Source: an uncultured Chlamydiae bacterium
Lineage (GTDB): Bacteria; Chlamydiota; Chlamydiia; Chlamydiales; 2-12-FULL-49-11
Reading direction: 5' to 3'
DNA length: 64,000 nt
Assembly (NCBI GenBank): GCA_937996705.1
Contig: CALKUQ010000019.1
Span: 1-64,000 of the forward strand
Below, one piece after another: positions 36,393 through 44,948 of this stretch. The translations under genes were made by a program, and so were the position numbers. A model generated the notes under the pieces. It saw only the letters and a program-made list of their open reading frames with translations. It ran no database searches and had not been told where the DNA came from. Within the stretch, counting starts at the first letter, position 1, and each line of letters opens with the position of its first letter.

Positions 36393-36421
36393 ATCATAAC
36401 ACCATTAGATTATTTGATCAA
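36393..36421 (-). promoter_or_regulatory. sigma70-type promoter of groES-groEL
   Basis: On the minus strand, TTGATC (-35, 36416-36421) is followed after exactly 17 bases by TATGAT (-10, 36393-36398), close to consensus, 37 bases upstream of the groES start. Confidence 0.75.
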
Positions 36422-36426
36422 GATAT

Positions 36427-36453
36427 CTAGCACTAATTTGGTGAAATTGCTAA
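36427..36453 (-). promoter_or_regulatory. degenerate CIRCE operator (HrcA site)
   Basis: On the minus strand the element reads TTAGCAATT-N9-TAGTGCTAG, the 9-9-9 arrangement of CIRCE (TTAGCACTC-N9-GAGTGCTAA) with four mismatches. It sits just upstream of the groE -35 box, in the gap to pepF. In Chlamydia, HrcA binds CIRCE to repress groE and dnaK operons. The spacing and location support the call. Confidence 0.75.
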
Positions 36454-36479
36454 TTTTTTAAAATAAGGGCAAAAAGAAT

Positions 36480-38237
36480 ATGGCGATAAAAAGAGAAGAG
36501 CAAAAAGAATCAGCAACTTGGGACCTAAAAAAGATTTACCGCGATGATGAGGCATGGCAAAAAAACTTTGAAGAAATGGCTAAAAAAGCAGATTTTGGTT
36601 GGAGAGAGGTTCTTGAAGGGAGGGGAAATTTACAACGAGCTGCAGAGAAGACTTTAGACTCCTATTTTGAGATTTCTAGACAGCTTGAAAAATTGTATAC
36701 CTATGCACACCTCTATCGCGATGTCGATCTTGGCAATCATTTCTATAAAGAGATGTTTGATAAAATAGAAGGGCTCTACCACGATTTTTCTCATAAAACA
36801 GCTTGGATTGAGCCTGAGATTTTGCAAGCGGATCAAAAAATTTCTATCCCTAAGTACGCCTTTTATTTAGAAAAACTCTATAAGCAAAAAGATCATATTT
36901 TAACCAGCGACAAAGAGGAGATTCTAGCACTTGCAGCGCAAATGAAGAGTGTCCCGCAAAAGGCTTTTTCCTTGTTTAATAATGCAGATTTATCCTTCCC
37001 TAAAATTAAGGATAAAGAAGGCCAAGAGCATGAGCTTACTCACTCTCTTTATCATAAGTATATGAAGGGGGAGGATCGGAATCTAAGAGAAAACGCTTTT
37101 AAAACCATGCATCAGACCTTTCATAAATTTGAAAATACAGTGACAGAGCTAGTAGCGGGCCAGGTTCAAACTCACATTTTTACCCAAAAAGTGAGAAATT
37201 ATGAAAATTGCGTTACAGCAGCACTAACCCCTCATCACATCCCTGTTTCAGTCTATAAAAATTTAATAGAGACAGTCCGCGAAAATTTAACCCCTCTCCA
37301 CGATTATGTAAAGATGAGAAAGATGATACTAGGCTTGGACAAATTGCATTATTGGGATTTAATGGTTCCACTTGTAAAAGATTGCGACAGACTTTTCTCT
37401 TACGAAGAGGCGGTTGAGATTACTATTGAATCTGTAGCTATTTTAGGAAAAGAGTATTGTGATCGACTTCGCTCGGGATTACAAAAAGATCGCTGGGTTG
37501 ATGTCTTTGAAAATAAAGGGAAACGGTCTGGCGCTTATTCAAGCGGTTCTTATGATACGATGCCTTATATTTTACTCAATTACCAAGGGACCATTTCCGA
37601 TTTGTTAACCCTCTCTCACGAAGCAGGTCATAGTATGCACTCTCTCTACAGTCATTTGGGACAGCCTTATCACGACTCTCACTACCCCATTTTTCTTGCA
37701 GAGATTGCATCAACATTTCATGAAAGACTGACCTATGAGCACCTTCTTTCAAAAATGGAGAGTGAAAAGGAGCGGTCGTATCTTATTAATCAGCAAATTG
37801 AAGGGATAAGAACTACATTTTTCAGACAGACAATGTTTGCAGAGTTTGAGCTTACCATTCATGAATTAGCTGAAAAGAAAATCCCGTTGACGCCCGAGAG
37901 ATTAAAAGAGGAGTATCGAAAATTAAATCAAGACTATTTCGGACCAGATTTGGAGATTGATGAAGAGCTTACCTTTGAATACATGAGAATTCCCCACTTT
38001 TACTACAACTTTTATGTCTATCAATACGCAACAGGGATCGCAGCAGCTTACGCTCTTGTCGATAAAGTAAAGGAAGAGGGCCCAGGAAAATACCTCCAAT
38101 TTTTATCTGCAGGGGGAAGTCAATACCCTATAGAGCTTTTGAAAAACACAGGGCTTGATATTTCTAAGAAAGAGTCCTTAATCAGTCTTCTTACTACCTG
38201 GAAAAATTTACTCGCAAAAAATCAAATCAGTAAGTAA
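36480..38237 (+). CDS. pepF: oligoendopeptidase F
   Basis: A 585-residue cytoplasmic zinc peptidase of family M3B cleaving peptides of roughly 7-17 residues. The zinc motif LSHEAGHSMHSLYS (His380, Glu381, His384) and the third ligand region FLAEIASTFHERL are intact. The YNFYVYQYATGIAAAYALVD stretch near the C-terminus is also typical. It is divergent from groES; AAGGGC lies about ten bases before the ATG. It ends 22 bases before the HPr start and is probably co-transcribed with it. Confidence 0.94.
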   Translation: MAIKREEQKESATWDLKKIYRDDEAWQKNFEEMAKKADFGWREVLEGRGNLQRAAEKTLDSYFEISRQLEKLYTYAHLYRDVDLGNHFYKEMFDKIEGLYHDFSHKTAWIEPEILQADQKISIPKYAFYLEKLYKQKDHILTSDKEEILALAAQMKSVPQKAFSLFNNADLSFPKIKDKEGQEHELTHSLYHKYMKGEDRNLRENAFKTMHQTFHKFENTVTELVAGQVQTHIFTQKVRNYENCVTAALTPHHIPVSVYKNLIETVRENLTPLHDYVKMRKMILGLDKLHYWDLMVPLVKDCDRLFSYEEAVEITIESVAILGKEYCDRLRSGLQKDRWVDVFENKGKRSGAYSSGSYDTMPYILLNYQGTISDLLTLSHEAGHSMHSLYSHLGQPYHDSHYPIFLAEIASTFHERLTYEHLLSKMESEKERSYLINQQIEGIRTTFFRQTMFAEFELTIHELAEKKIPLTPERLKEEYRKLNQDYFGPDLEIDEELTFEYMRIPHFYYNFYVYQYATGIAAAYALVDKVKEEGPGKYLQFLSAGGSQYPIELLKNTGLDISKKESLISLLTTWKNLLAKNQISK

Positions 38238-38259
38238 GATGTGCACGCGGGAGATAACT

Positions 38260-38544
38260 ATGTTACAGAATCAAAAGATAAAAGATTTGTTTGTTGTACT
38301 AAATGAGAAAGGTCTCCATACACGCCCAGCGACTGAGCTTGTGAAGTGTGTCTCCAACTACAAAGCCCAAGTGACTCTTCACTATCAGAATTTATCGGTG
38401 AATGCTAAGTCGCTTCTTGGAATTCTAATGCTTGCAGCAGCGCGTGGAGCCAAAATTAAGATCGAAGCAGAGGGGGAAGACGCAGAAACCTGTGTTCGAG
38501 CTCTGATTGATTTAGCAAAACGCAAATTTCACATGAACTATTAA
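38260..38544 (+). CDS. ptsH: phosphocarrier protein HPr
   Basis: A 94-residue PTS phosphocarrier. The start at 38260 is chosen because GGGAG lies seven bases before it. The active-site histidine is in GLHTRPATELV (His20), and the regulatory serine region reads NAKSLLGILML (Ser51), so HPr-kinase control is possible in principle. In Chlamydia, ptsH is next to ptsI; no ptsI is present here. Without sugar permeases in view its role is probably regulatory, as proposed for other chlamydiae. Confidence 0.93.
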   Translation: MLQNQKIKDLFVVLNEKGLHTRPATELVKCVSNYKAQVTLHYQNLSVNAKSLLGILMLAAARGAKIKIEAEGEDAETCVRALIDLAKRKFHMNY

Positions 38545-38549
38545 TGGAC

Positions 38550-39668
38550 TTAAGTTGATTGGGTTCGTAAGTGACTGGTAAAAACAGAAGCAGCGCAAAT
38601 TGAGCTATCGATTTCTCCCATTTTTTGTTCTAAGGCAGCCGAGTGTACTTCGTTGGAAGCTCTCTCAAGAACTCTTAGGGAATCACCTCTCCCTGTTAGA
38701 TGGTAAATTTCGACTGTTAATGAAACTAGCCCAAAAAGAAGGAGAGCTGCTCTATAAGGTATCGCTAATAGTAATTTAGCGCAAAATATGGCCACCTTTT
38801 TTGCAGTGCTTTTCTCCTTTACCTCAGTAACTTCCCTTGCTGTAGGGAGAACGCATGTCCCATGCCTTTGAGCTTTTGATAAATTCGGGTTCCTTGGCGA
38901 GACTACCACACGGCTGCCTAGGGTTCTTCCTTGAGAGAATATTTTAATGGGATCGCCTACAGTAGAAAATGCAATCGCTTCAAAAGGTTCTTTTAGTTTT
39001 TTATAGACCCTTTTTGCTCTCCTTGAAATTCCTGGAGAATTGAAGCTGTAAGCGCCTTTAGTGTGGTTGCCAAAAAGTGTAGCAAATTCAAAAGAAACCG
39101 TTCCTCCTAAGCTATGGCCGATAAATAGGGGATTAGAGCGAAGTTCGGCGACCATTCGCGAGAGCCTCTCGTAATTATTTGCAATTACGCTTGCTCCTGC
39201 GCGCAGTGCAGGAGTTAATTCAAAGGAAAAAAGGGCTTCAGCCCAAGCTCTAAGGCCCATATCTGCAACTAAGGTTCCTGAAGCTGTTTTAGGTGTAGTC
39301 CCTCTAAAAGAAAAAATTGGTGAAATCTCATGGCGCTCAGTAGGCTTTAAGAGGTAGGCATAGGTCCCCCCAGCTAAACTTAATAGAATCGGTCTAAATT
39401 CGATTAGTTCCACTCCAGCGCCAAAAAAAAATGGGATGCAAAATGTCTTTTCAGGATTAACAGTGTGGTAAGTGAGCCATTTAGAAATGGCCTCATAAAT
39501 TTCAAATTCTTTTGCTTTTCGATCTTTACCAGGCTGTGACGCAAGCTCGATCAAATGTTTTTCAAATTGATCAATTAGAGTATCAATAAGGACTACTTCT
39601 GTGGCTTTTCCAGAAGAGAGAGGCTGAGATAGAGGGGGAGTATGGGTGTAAATTGGTGTTATGTTCAT
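38550..39668 (-). CDS. class-3 lipase-like alpha/beta hydrolase with hydrophobic C-terminal segment
   Basis: A 372-residue protein (ATG 39668; the longer frame starts with TTG). It shows the layout of fungal-type class-3 lipases: an oxyanion-side FRGTTPKTASGTLVADMG (about 121-138), the nucleophile elbow FIGHSLGGTVSFEFAT (Ser186), then AYSFNSPGISRR, a candidate Asp239 (VGDPIK) and His269 (RHGT). A hydrophobic stretch at about 290-322 (VAIFCAKLLLAIPYRAALLL) could anchor it in a membrane. There is no classical signal peptide. A phospholipase or lipase acting on host lipids is plausible but inferred. Confidence 0.72.
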   Translation of the reverse strand: MNITPIYTHTPPLSQPLSSGKATEVVLIDTLIDQFEKHLIELASQPGKDRKAKEFEIYEAISKWLTYHTVNPEKTFCIPFFFGAGVELIEFRPILLSLAGGTYAYLLKPTERHEISPIFSFRGTTPKTASGTLVADMGLRAWAEALFSFELTPALRAGASVIANNYERLSRMVAELRSNPLFIGHSLGGTVSFEFATLFGNHTKGAYSFNSPGISRRAKRVYKKLKEPFEAIAFSTVGDPIKIFSQGRTLGSRVVVSPRNPNLSKAQRHGTCVLPTAREVTEVKEKSTAKKVAIFCAKLLLAIPYRAALLLFGLVSLTVEIYHLTGRGDSLRVLERASNEVHSAALEQKMGEIDSSICAASVFTSHLRTQST

Positions 39669-39737
39669 CTTATCCAATAATTAAAATGTTTATAATTAGT
39701 ATTATATCAAATAATTTAATTATTGTAAATGAATTAA

Positions 39738-40154
39738 TTATGGATCTTCATACTCATCCACCTTATCTAGAAGGGTTTGAGAGCAATAAATAGGTAGATT
39801 ATAGAGGAGTGCAAGAGAGAGGCCGTCAGAGGGGCGTGTGTCAAGTTCGATGATGTTTTGGTCCTCTCTAGAGGCTTGTGTGAGAAAAAGTTTGCAGTAG
39901 TAAATTGCCTCATTCACGTCGTCTAAGATGAGCTGTAAAGGGGTGATCTCTAAGCTGGAACAAATTGAGCCAAGAAGATCCATTGTTTGAGGGCGGGCAT
40001 AAGGTTTATCGGTGAAGAGTCTTTGAACGTACTCTCCAGCGTTTGGGGCTGTGTAAATTGCAAACCTCTTATCTTTAGCCGATAAAATAAATAATGTATA
40101 ATGATTTGTCTGGACTATTTTTTGAAATGTGGTCTGAAAGATCGGTTTTGTCAT
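39738..40154 (-). CDS. bifunctional nuclease family protein (DUF151)
   Basis: A 138-residue soluble protein. The C-terminal IELDTRPSDGLSLALLYNLP is the most conserved part of the DUF151 family (RPSDA-x-ALAL), and the LFILSAKDKRFAIYTAPNAG start fits its N-terminal fold. Family members have been described with DNase and RNase activity; the biological role in chlamydiae is unknown. The ATG overlaps the rpiA stop by four bases, so the two are translationally coupled. Confidence 0.85.
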   Translation of the reverse strand: MTKPIFQTTFQKIVQTNHYTLFILSAKDKRFAIYTAPNAGEYVQRLFTDKPYARPQTMDLLGSICSSLEITPLQLILDDVNEAIYYCKLFLTQASREDQNIIELDTRPSDGLSLALLYNLPIYCSQTLLDKVDEYEDP

Positions 40155-40837
40155 GATTTCTCCGCAATTTTAATGGTCCCATCTGGGTAGGCTATATAAA
40201 TTTTTGTGGCAGTATTGAGGAAAAACCCCGTTTCTATTACGCCTAAGGTCGATTTTAGAAGGGTGTGGTGAGATGAGGGATTTTTTATGGGGCCTGGAAA
40301 TGTAATATCAAAAATGTAATTATCGTTATCTGAAAGGTTTATTTCATTATTTTTGCGTCTAAGGTGGCCTTGATACCCAAGCTGGTTAATTCTTTCTATC
40401 GTAGCTTCGTGGCCAAAACGGACTATTTCTACAGGAACAGGAAAACCTTCCAAAGGTGAGGAGAGTTTAGTGCTGTCTATGAGCACAATGTTTTGCTTAG
40501 AGCTAGCAGCTACAAGTTTTTCTCTCAGGAGGGCCCCTCCGCCCCCTTTAATTAATTCAAATGTTTTTAGGTCGGCTCTATCCGCTCCATCAAAGGTGAT
40601 GTCAATTTTTTGACGTATCTCCTCGTCAATTAACGGGATATGATCGCTGACTAGCTCTTTTGAAAGGAGAGATGTCGCTATGCAAGTGATGTTAAGTCCT
40701 TCATTTTTGACCCGTTTTTTCAGCGCATTGATAAAAAAAATCGCAGTAGATCCAGATCCAAGACCTACAACCATCCCAGAACGGACGAGCTTAACAGCCT
40801 CATTTGCAACAGCTTGCTTCTCATTTTCATTTGACAT
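40151..40837 (-). CDS. rpiA: ribose-5-phosphate isomerase A
   Basis: A 228-residue pentose-phosphate enzyme interconverting ribose-5- and ribulose-5-phosphate. Conserved elements: GLGSGSTAIFFINALKKR, ITFDGADRAD (substrate-binding Asp pair) and IKGGGGALLREKLVA (catalytic Glu in LREK). ATG 40837 follows AAAGGAA at six bases; the frame extends further upstream without such a site. Operon with the DUF151 gene. It is divergent from the small basic gene at 40939. Confidence 0.95.
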   Translation of the reverse strand: MSNENEKQAVANEAVKLVRSGMVVGLGSGSTAIFFINALKKRVKNEGLNITCIATSLLSKELVSDHIPLIDEEIRQKIDITFDGADRADLKTFELIKGGGGALLREKLVAASSKQNIVLIDSTKLSSPLEGFPVPVEIVRFGHEATIERINQLGYQGHLRRKNNEINLSDNDNYIFDITFPGPIKNPSSHHTLLKSTLGVIETGFFLNTATKIYIAYPDGTIKIAEKS

Positions 40838-40938
40838 ATTGTTTCCTTTCTTACTCTTTATCATGTAAGAAGATATTTTTCATAGCAACTAAAACAAGTG
40901 TAGATTAGACTGGTTAGAAATTAGTTGAGGAATGGTTT

Positions 40939-41223
40939 GTGAAGAGAAGCACAAGAGAAGAGAAAAAAATTGCAGAAGAGAGCGAAAAGACAAGAAAAGC
41001 TCGAGAAAAACTTCGTAAACGGATGATGGCAATTGAAAAGGAAATCACCGTTCAGGCGTTAAAACAAAAAAACATGGAAATCCACAGGTGGATTGCCAGA
41101 CATGCTCCTCAGAGGGTTGTTTTAAGAACGAAGACATTTTCTCTTTTTGATGAAAATAAAAATACCGCAGCGTCCAGCTCTAAAATTGTCAAAGTTGCTC
41201 AGCAGCTTCAAGCCCGTAATTGA
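40939..41223 (+). CDS. small basic coiled-coil unknown protein
   Basis: Not recognised; 94 residues beginning at GTG 40939, eight bases after TTGAGG. The first 45 residues are a highly charged helix (REEKKIAEESEKTRKAREKL, RKRMMAIEKEI), the rest is basic (WIARHAPQRVVLRTKTF). It could bind RNA or the ribosome, or be a small DNA-associated protein, but no family is suggested. It is only ten bases upstream of tyrS and probably shares its transcript. Confidence 0.6.
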   Translation: MKRSTREEKKIAEESEKTRKAREKLRKRMMAIEKEITVQALKQKNMEIHRWIARHAPQRVVLRTKTFSLFDENKNTAASSSKIVKVAQQLQARN

Positions 41224-41233
41224 GATTTCTTGA

Positions 41234-42496
41234 ATGAAAACAATTTATGATTGGTTTGACGAGAGGGGATTTATTGAGCAAGCGACTAGCGAAGATCTCA
41301 AAAAAGTTTTAGAGGGCAAGACTTCCTTCTACTTTGGGATAGATCCAACTGCCTCTAGCCCTCATTTAGGCAACTGGGTGGGAATTGTAGCTTCAATCAA
41401 GTTGCAACAGTGTGGCCACAGGCCTGTGATTTTGGTTGGCGGTGCAACTGGACTAATTGGAGATCCATCAGGGAAAGATTTAGAAAGACCCCTTCTTTCA
41501 GCTGAGGAAATTCAAAAAAACGTTGAGTCTCTTACAAATGTCTTGAAAAAGTTTCTTGATTTCGATCATCCAACAGCAGCCCCTTTGATTGTCAATAATT
41601 ACGACTGGTTTGCTCAAATGAATGTTATTGAATTTTTGCGCGACATTGGGAAACAGTTTCGATTAGGGTCTATGCTTTCAAAAGAGAGTGTAAAAAATCG
41701 TGTTTCAAGTGAAGAGGGGATGAGCTTTACAGAATTTAGTTATCAAATTTTGCAAGGGTATGATTTCTATTATTTGTCTGAAAAATATGGAGTCCAACTT
41801 CAAATCGGAGGGAGTGATCAATACGGGAATATTACAGCCGGGATCGATTTAACAAGAAGGCTCTCAAGAAAAACCGTCTATGGTCTTACGTTTCCTCTGT
41901 TAGTAAGATCTGATGGGAAAAAATTTGGTAAAAGTGAAAAGGGTGCGATTTGGCTCAAGCCAGAGCTTTGTACCCCCTTTGAGATGTATCAGTACCTGAT
42001 TCGAGTTAGTGATAGCGATGTGATTCGGATGCTTGAGATGCTCACTCTTCTTGAGAAAGAAGAAATCAGTGAGATTGAGAAACGAATGGCTACCGAAATA
42101 AATTTTGCACAGAAGAGGCTCGCTGTTGAAGTGACAAGACTAGTTCATGGTGAGAGCGGCTTGAATGATGCAGAGCGAGCAACAAGAGCGTTAGCCCCAG
42201 GAAAAATGGACTTTAAAGAAGAGGAGTTAAGTGCTGCTGCAGAAAATATGCCTAATGTGGAGCTTAATTTTTCAGAAGTGCTCGATCAAATGTATGTCGA
42301 TGTTGTATGCAAAACCGGTTTAATTTCCTCGAAAGGGGAAGCTAGAAGGTTGATACAAAATCAAGGTGCTTATTTTAATGGTAAGAAAGTAACAGATTCG
42401 AGTTTTGTCATTACAAAAGATCTCTTACTTCAGGGAGATTTGTGTATTTTAAGCGCAGGAAAGAAAAAATCTCTCCTCATTCGCGTAAAATTCTAA
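41234..42496 (+). CDS. tyrS: tyrosyl-tRNA synthetase
   Basis: A class I aminoacyl-tRNA synthetase of 420 residues. It has the HIGH-type motif in GIDPTASSPHLGNWVGI, the tyrosine-binding region FTEFSYQILQGYDFYYL, GGSDQYGNITAGIDL, and a KMSKS-type loop KFGKS (230-234). The C-terminal S4 RNA-binding domain (about 355-420; GLISSKGEARRLIQNQGAYF) is present. It attaches tyrosine to tRNA-Tyr. Length and domain order are normal for the bacterial TyrRS. Confidence 0.97.
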   Translation: MKTIYDWFDERGFIEQATSEDLKKVLEGKTSFYFGIDPTASSPHLGNWVGIVASIKLQQCGHRPVILVGGATGLIGDPSGKDLERPLLSAEEIQKNVESLTNVLKKFLDFDHPTAAPLIVNNYDWFAQMNVIEFLRDIGKQFRLGSMLSKESVKNRVSSEEGMSFTEFSYQILQGYDFYYLSEKYGVQLQIGGSDQYGNITAGIDLTRRLSRKTVYGLTFPLLVRSDGKKFGKSEKGAIWLKPELCTPFEMYQYLIRVSDSDVIRMLEMLTLLEKEEISEIEKRMATEINFAQKRLAVEVTRLVHGESGLNDAERATRALAPGKMDFKEEELSAAAENMPNVELNFSEVLDQMYVDVVCKTGLISSKGEARRLIQNQGAYFNGKKVTDSSFVITKDLLLQGDLCILSAGKKKSLLIRVKF

Positions 42497-42616
42497 TAGT
42501 TTTTTTACTATTTGCTTGAAAAAAATGTTACATAAAGTTTCTAATAGGATGAATGAGAATGGAATATGAAAATATTCGCAATATTAAAAAAACAACTTGT
42601 CTGAAAATCAACAACC

Positions 42617-42633
42617 TAGAACAATGTGTTCTA
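42617..42633. promoter_or_regulatory. palindrome upstream of the HU/IHF gene, possible operator
   Basis: A perfect 7-bp inverted repeat with a three-base spacer (TAGAACA-ATG-TGTTCTA) lies 43 bases before the HU/IHF start, followed by a T-rich stretch. It could be a protein-binding site or a weak terminator of tyrS. No promoter could be fixed with confidence. Confidence 0.4.
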
Positions 42634-42675
42634 AACTACTTATTTTTTTTTAACATACCGTAACAAGGAGTCAAA

Positions 42676-42993
42676 ATGGCAACTAAGACAAAAAAACAGC
42701 TGATATCAAAAATAGCGACGAAGACAAATCACCATCCGAATGAAGTGAGAGTGATTGTTCAGTCCTTTCTAGATTCAATTACAGAAAGCCTTTCAACAGG
42801 TGATCGTTTAGAGTTTAGAGATTTCGGAGTGTTTGAAGTTGTCACTCGTAAGCAAAAAATTGGAAGAAATCCAAAAAATGCTTCAGTAGCAATCGTTATC
42901 CCACAAAGACAAGCTGTCAAATTTACAGCTGGAAAAAAGATGCGCCACATCATTGAAAGCATCAATAAAAAATTAGCTGCAAGTTCACGCTAA
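42676..42993 (+). CDS. HU/IHF-family DNA-bending protein
   Basis: A 105-residue histone-like protein. The family pattern is complete: helical start KKQLISKIATKTNHHPNEVR, then LEFRDFGVFEVVTRKQKIGRNPKN (the conserved FG-F and GRNP of the beta arm) and VKFTAGKKMRHII at the end. AAGGAG lies seven bases before the ATG. In C. trachomatis I recall an IHF-like gene (himD, CT267) at this position, upstream of accA. It bends DNA and probably helps nucleoid organisation. Confidence 0.93.
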   Translation: MATKTKKQLISKIATKTNHHPNEVRVIVQSFLDSITESLSTGDRLEFRDFGVFEVVTRKQKIGRNPKNASVAIVIPQRQAVKFTAGKKMRHIIESINKKLAASSR

Positions 42994-43045
42994 TCAAAAA
43001 TCAGAATTTCTGATACGATGGGGGCATTTACAAAAGGTGCCCCTT

Positions 43046-43648
43046 ATGCTTTTAAATCCGTTTCAATTAGAAAACATTACTCTAACATACCAAGGCGATC
43101 ACACAGGTCTTGGAAAGATAGACTTCAAACAAATTTCAGTTGTGTCGATGGGCCCTCACTATTTTCCATTAGGGGAACTCGCTAGGTTTGGTATTTTTAG
43201 ATCGGGGGAAGATCTTTCTGATATTGAAATGAATCGCGATAAAATTGGGGGATGGACAAAACTGGTTGCAGGGGATCGACCCTTTGGATCGGGAGCTACT
43301 TGGATCTATTTTTCTGCAGAAAAAGAACCAAAAAAAATAAAACTGTCTGCTAGTTTTGAAAATGGAAAAGGGGAAGATCCTTTTGCTTTTGTCTTCTTTA
43401 TCAAAGCGGATAGCATCAAGCTTAGCGACAAAAAAATTGCAAAAGGTAGCCTATCTAGTTATCAAGGACCAAATAGTCAAATCGAATGCATCTCTGGAGC
43501 AGAAACAATCGCCATTAACTCCACAATAAAGAGCCCTATCCAAATTATTCCCTTAGCGGGTGGCGAATTTTTTTGGGGCGCAGATTTTCTTGTAGCCTTC
43601 GAAATCCATGACCTCACTCTCAATTACAGCTGGATTTTCACCGAATAA
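43046..43648 (+). CDS. conserved unknown protein in the HU-accA neighbourhood
   Basis: Not recognised; 200 residues, strand-rich (FQLENITLTYQGDHTGLGKI, LGELARFGIFRSGEDL, WIYFSAEKEPKKIKLSASFE), no signal peptide and no membrane helix. ATG 43046 follows AAAGGTG at six bases. Its place between the HU/IHF gene and accA corresponds to the unknown CT266 of C. trachomatis as I remember the order, so it may be the ortholog. That is inference from position only. Confidence 0.65.
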   Translation: MLLNPFQLENITLTYQGDHTGLGKIDFKQISVVSMGPHYFPLGELARFGIFRSGEDLSDIEMNRDKIGGWTKLVAGDRPFGSGATWIYFSAEKEPKKIKLSASFENGKGEDPFAFVFFIKADSIKLSDKKIAKGSLSSYQGPNSQIECISGAETIAINSTIKSPIQIIPLAGGEFFWGADFLVAFEIHDLTLNYSWIFTE

Positions 43649-43698
43649 CTGAAAGACCAAGTAACATTTGAAAGAACTCTAGTATCGAAGAAGTTGGT

Positions 43699-44229
43699 TT
43701 AAAAATGGAACCCTGCACCAAATCTTGGATGTATATTGTTGATAAGATTTCCGTAAATTTCGCCAAATCTTGGACCTGCTAGATCGACAAAAAAATGGGT
43801 GGAAAATGAGTCATAAAAATTGCAATATTCCACTCCGATTAGGGGAAGAAATTCGGAACTCTTATGATAGGTGCCACAGGTGTGTGGATGAATTAATCTC
43901 CAGTGGGTAAAACTATAACCGATATAGGGGTGAAATAGCTTTTTTTCAAAAAATGCATAAGTATAGGAAAAAGTGAGTCCGATTGAGGCATTTTCACTGT
44001 AAGGATTGTCATGATTGTTTGAAATCATAGGCGCTAGTTCAAGGGTGTTTCCCTCTCTTTGAATCCGAAAACTTATTCCATATCCTAATGCCGAAGATTC
44101 TGCATAAATAAAAGGGGTGAGCTGTAAATTGACTGGTTTAGGTAATGGGTTTGCGGGAAGAACCAGCTCTTCAGCGTAAGGGGAGGTAAAATAGGAAATT
44201 AGCAAGGATGTTAGTATTGTTTTTTTCAT
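43699..44229 (-). CDS. small outer-membrane beta-barrel protein, tandem paralog 2
   Basis: A 176-residue protein with a signal peptide (MKKTILTSLLISYFTSPYA). The body looks like a short barrel: YGISFRIQREGNTLELAP, IGLTFSYTYAFFEKKLFHPY, IGYSFTHWRLIHP, and a final PRFGAGFHF ending in phenylalanine. The gene upstream on the same strand encodes a related protein with the same landmarks (HPYIGxS, LLPLIGVEYC, PRxGxGxxF). Probable surface proteins without known function; the two arose by duplication. Confidence 0.68.
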   Translation of the reverse strand: MKKTILTSLLISYFTSPYAEELVLPANPLPKPVNLQLTPFIYAESSALGYGISFRIQREGNTLELAPMISNNHDNPYSENASIGLTFSYTYAFFEKKLFHPYIGYSFTHWRLIHPHTCGTYHKSSEFLPLIGVEYCNFYDSFSTHFFVDLAGPRFGEIYGNLINNIHPRFGAGFHF

Positions 44230-44250
44230 TGTTAGTTAGCCGTGATTTTA

Positions 44251-44745
44251 TTAAAAATTGCAACCGACTCCGATTCTGGGAGTAATTGGAGCATCAAGAA
44301 AAACATAAAGAGAGGGGGTTTTTTCGAATTTGCAATACTCTATTCCGAGAAGGGGGAGGAGAAAATTTTTATAATGAGAGTGTTTTTTTTGTAAATTATA
44401 ACTAATTCCGATGTAGGGATGAATATGGTATTTATTGATATATTTATAAAAATAGGAGCATGCAAATGCATCGTACTCACTGCTACCGAAATACCCGTAG
44501 GTAGTGGGAGAGTGCCAAGGGCTAAACTCGATCGTATGGCCTAATTTTTCTATTCGTAAGCTGACGCCAAAGCCGGGTTGAAAAGGATCTAAAACTATAA
44601 AGGGTACTATTTGTTTATTGAAACTCTTTTGAGATGTTTTTTCTAGAGGGGTTGGCTGAAGAGGGGGGTCTTCTTTCGGTTTAGGAGATTGTGGAGCAAA
44701 CAATGCCGAAAGAAATATTGCTTGTTTTAAAATTATATCAATCAT
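44251..44745 (-). CDS. small outer-membrane beta-barrel protein, tandem paralog 1
   Basis: A 164-residue relative of the preceding entry, 21 bases upstream on the same strand. It has a hydrophobic N-terminus (ILKQAIFLSALFA), then a Pro/Lys-rich linker. Barrel-like strands follow: FGVSLRIEKLGHTIEFSP, YHIHPYIGISYNLQKKHSHY, LLPLLGIEYCKF and the terminal PRIGVGCNF. Identity with the downstream copy is moderate and clearest in the last two thirds. Both look like a lineage-specific insertion between the HU/unknown pair and accA. Confidence 0.65.
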   Translation of the reverse strand: MIDIILKQAIFLSALFAPQSPKPKEDPPLQPTPLEKTSQKSFNKQIVPFIVLDPFQPGFGVSLRIEKLGHTIEFSPWHSPTTYGYFGSSEYDAFACSYFYKYINKYHIHPYIGISYNLQKKHSHYKNFLLPLLGIEYCKFEKTPSLYVFLDAPITPRIGVGCNF

Positions 44746-44948
44746 TTAATTACTCATAATTTTATAAAAAACAGACTAATAATAAAGCATAAATAGATAA
44801 TGTCAATTTAAAAAACTCTAAGTGAGGGGAAGGTGATGAGGTTTGAGGATCAGAGGTGAAATTCTGAAAGAAAAAATATCTAACTAACAAAATTTTATTC
44901 AAATCAAGTAGTGAGTTGAGTTAGTATGGTGAAAAAGGGGATGGTATT

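Noticed and set aside
36427..36453. CIRCE element as an operator for pepF
   Set aside because: It is nearer in distance to pepF, but the strong promoter and known targets point to groES-groEL on the other strand.
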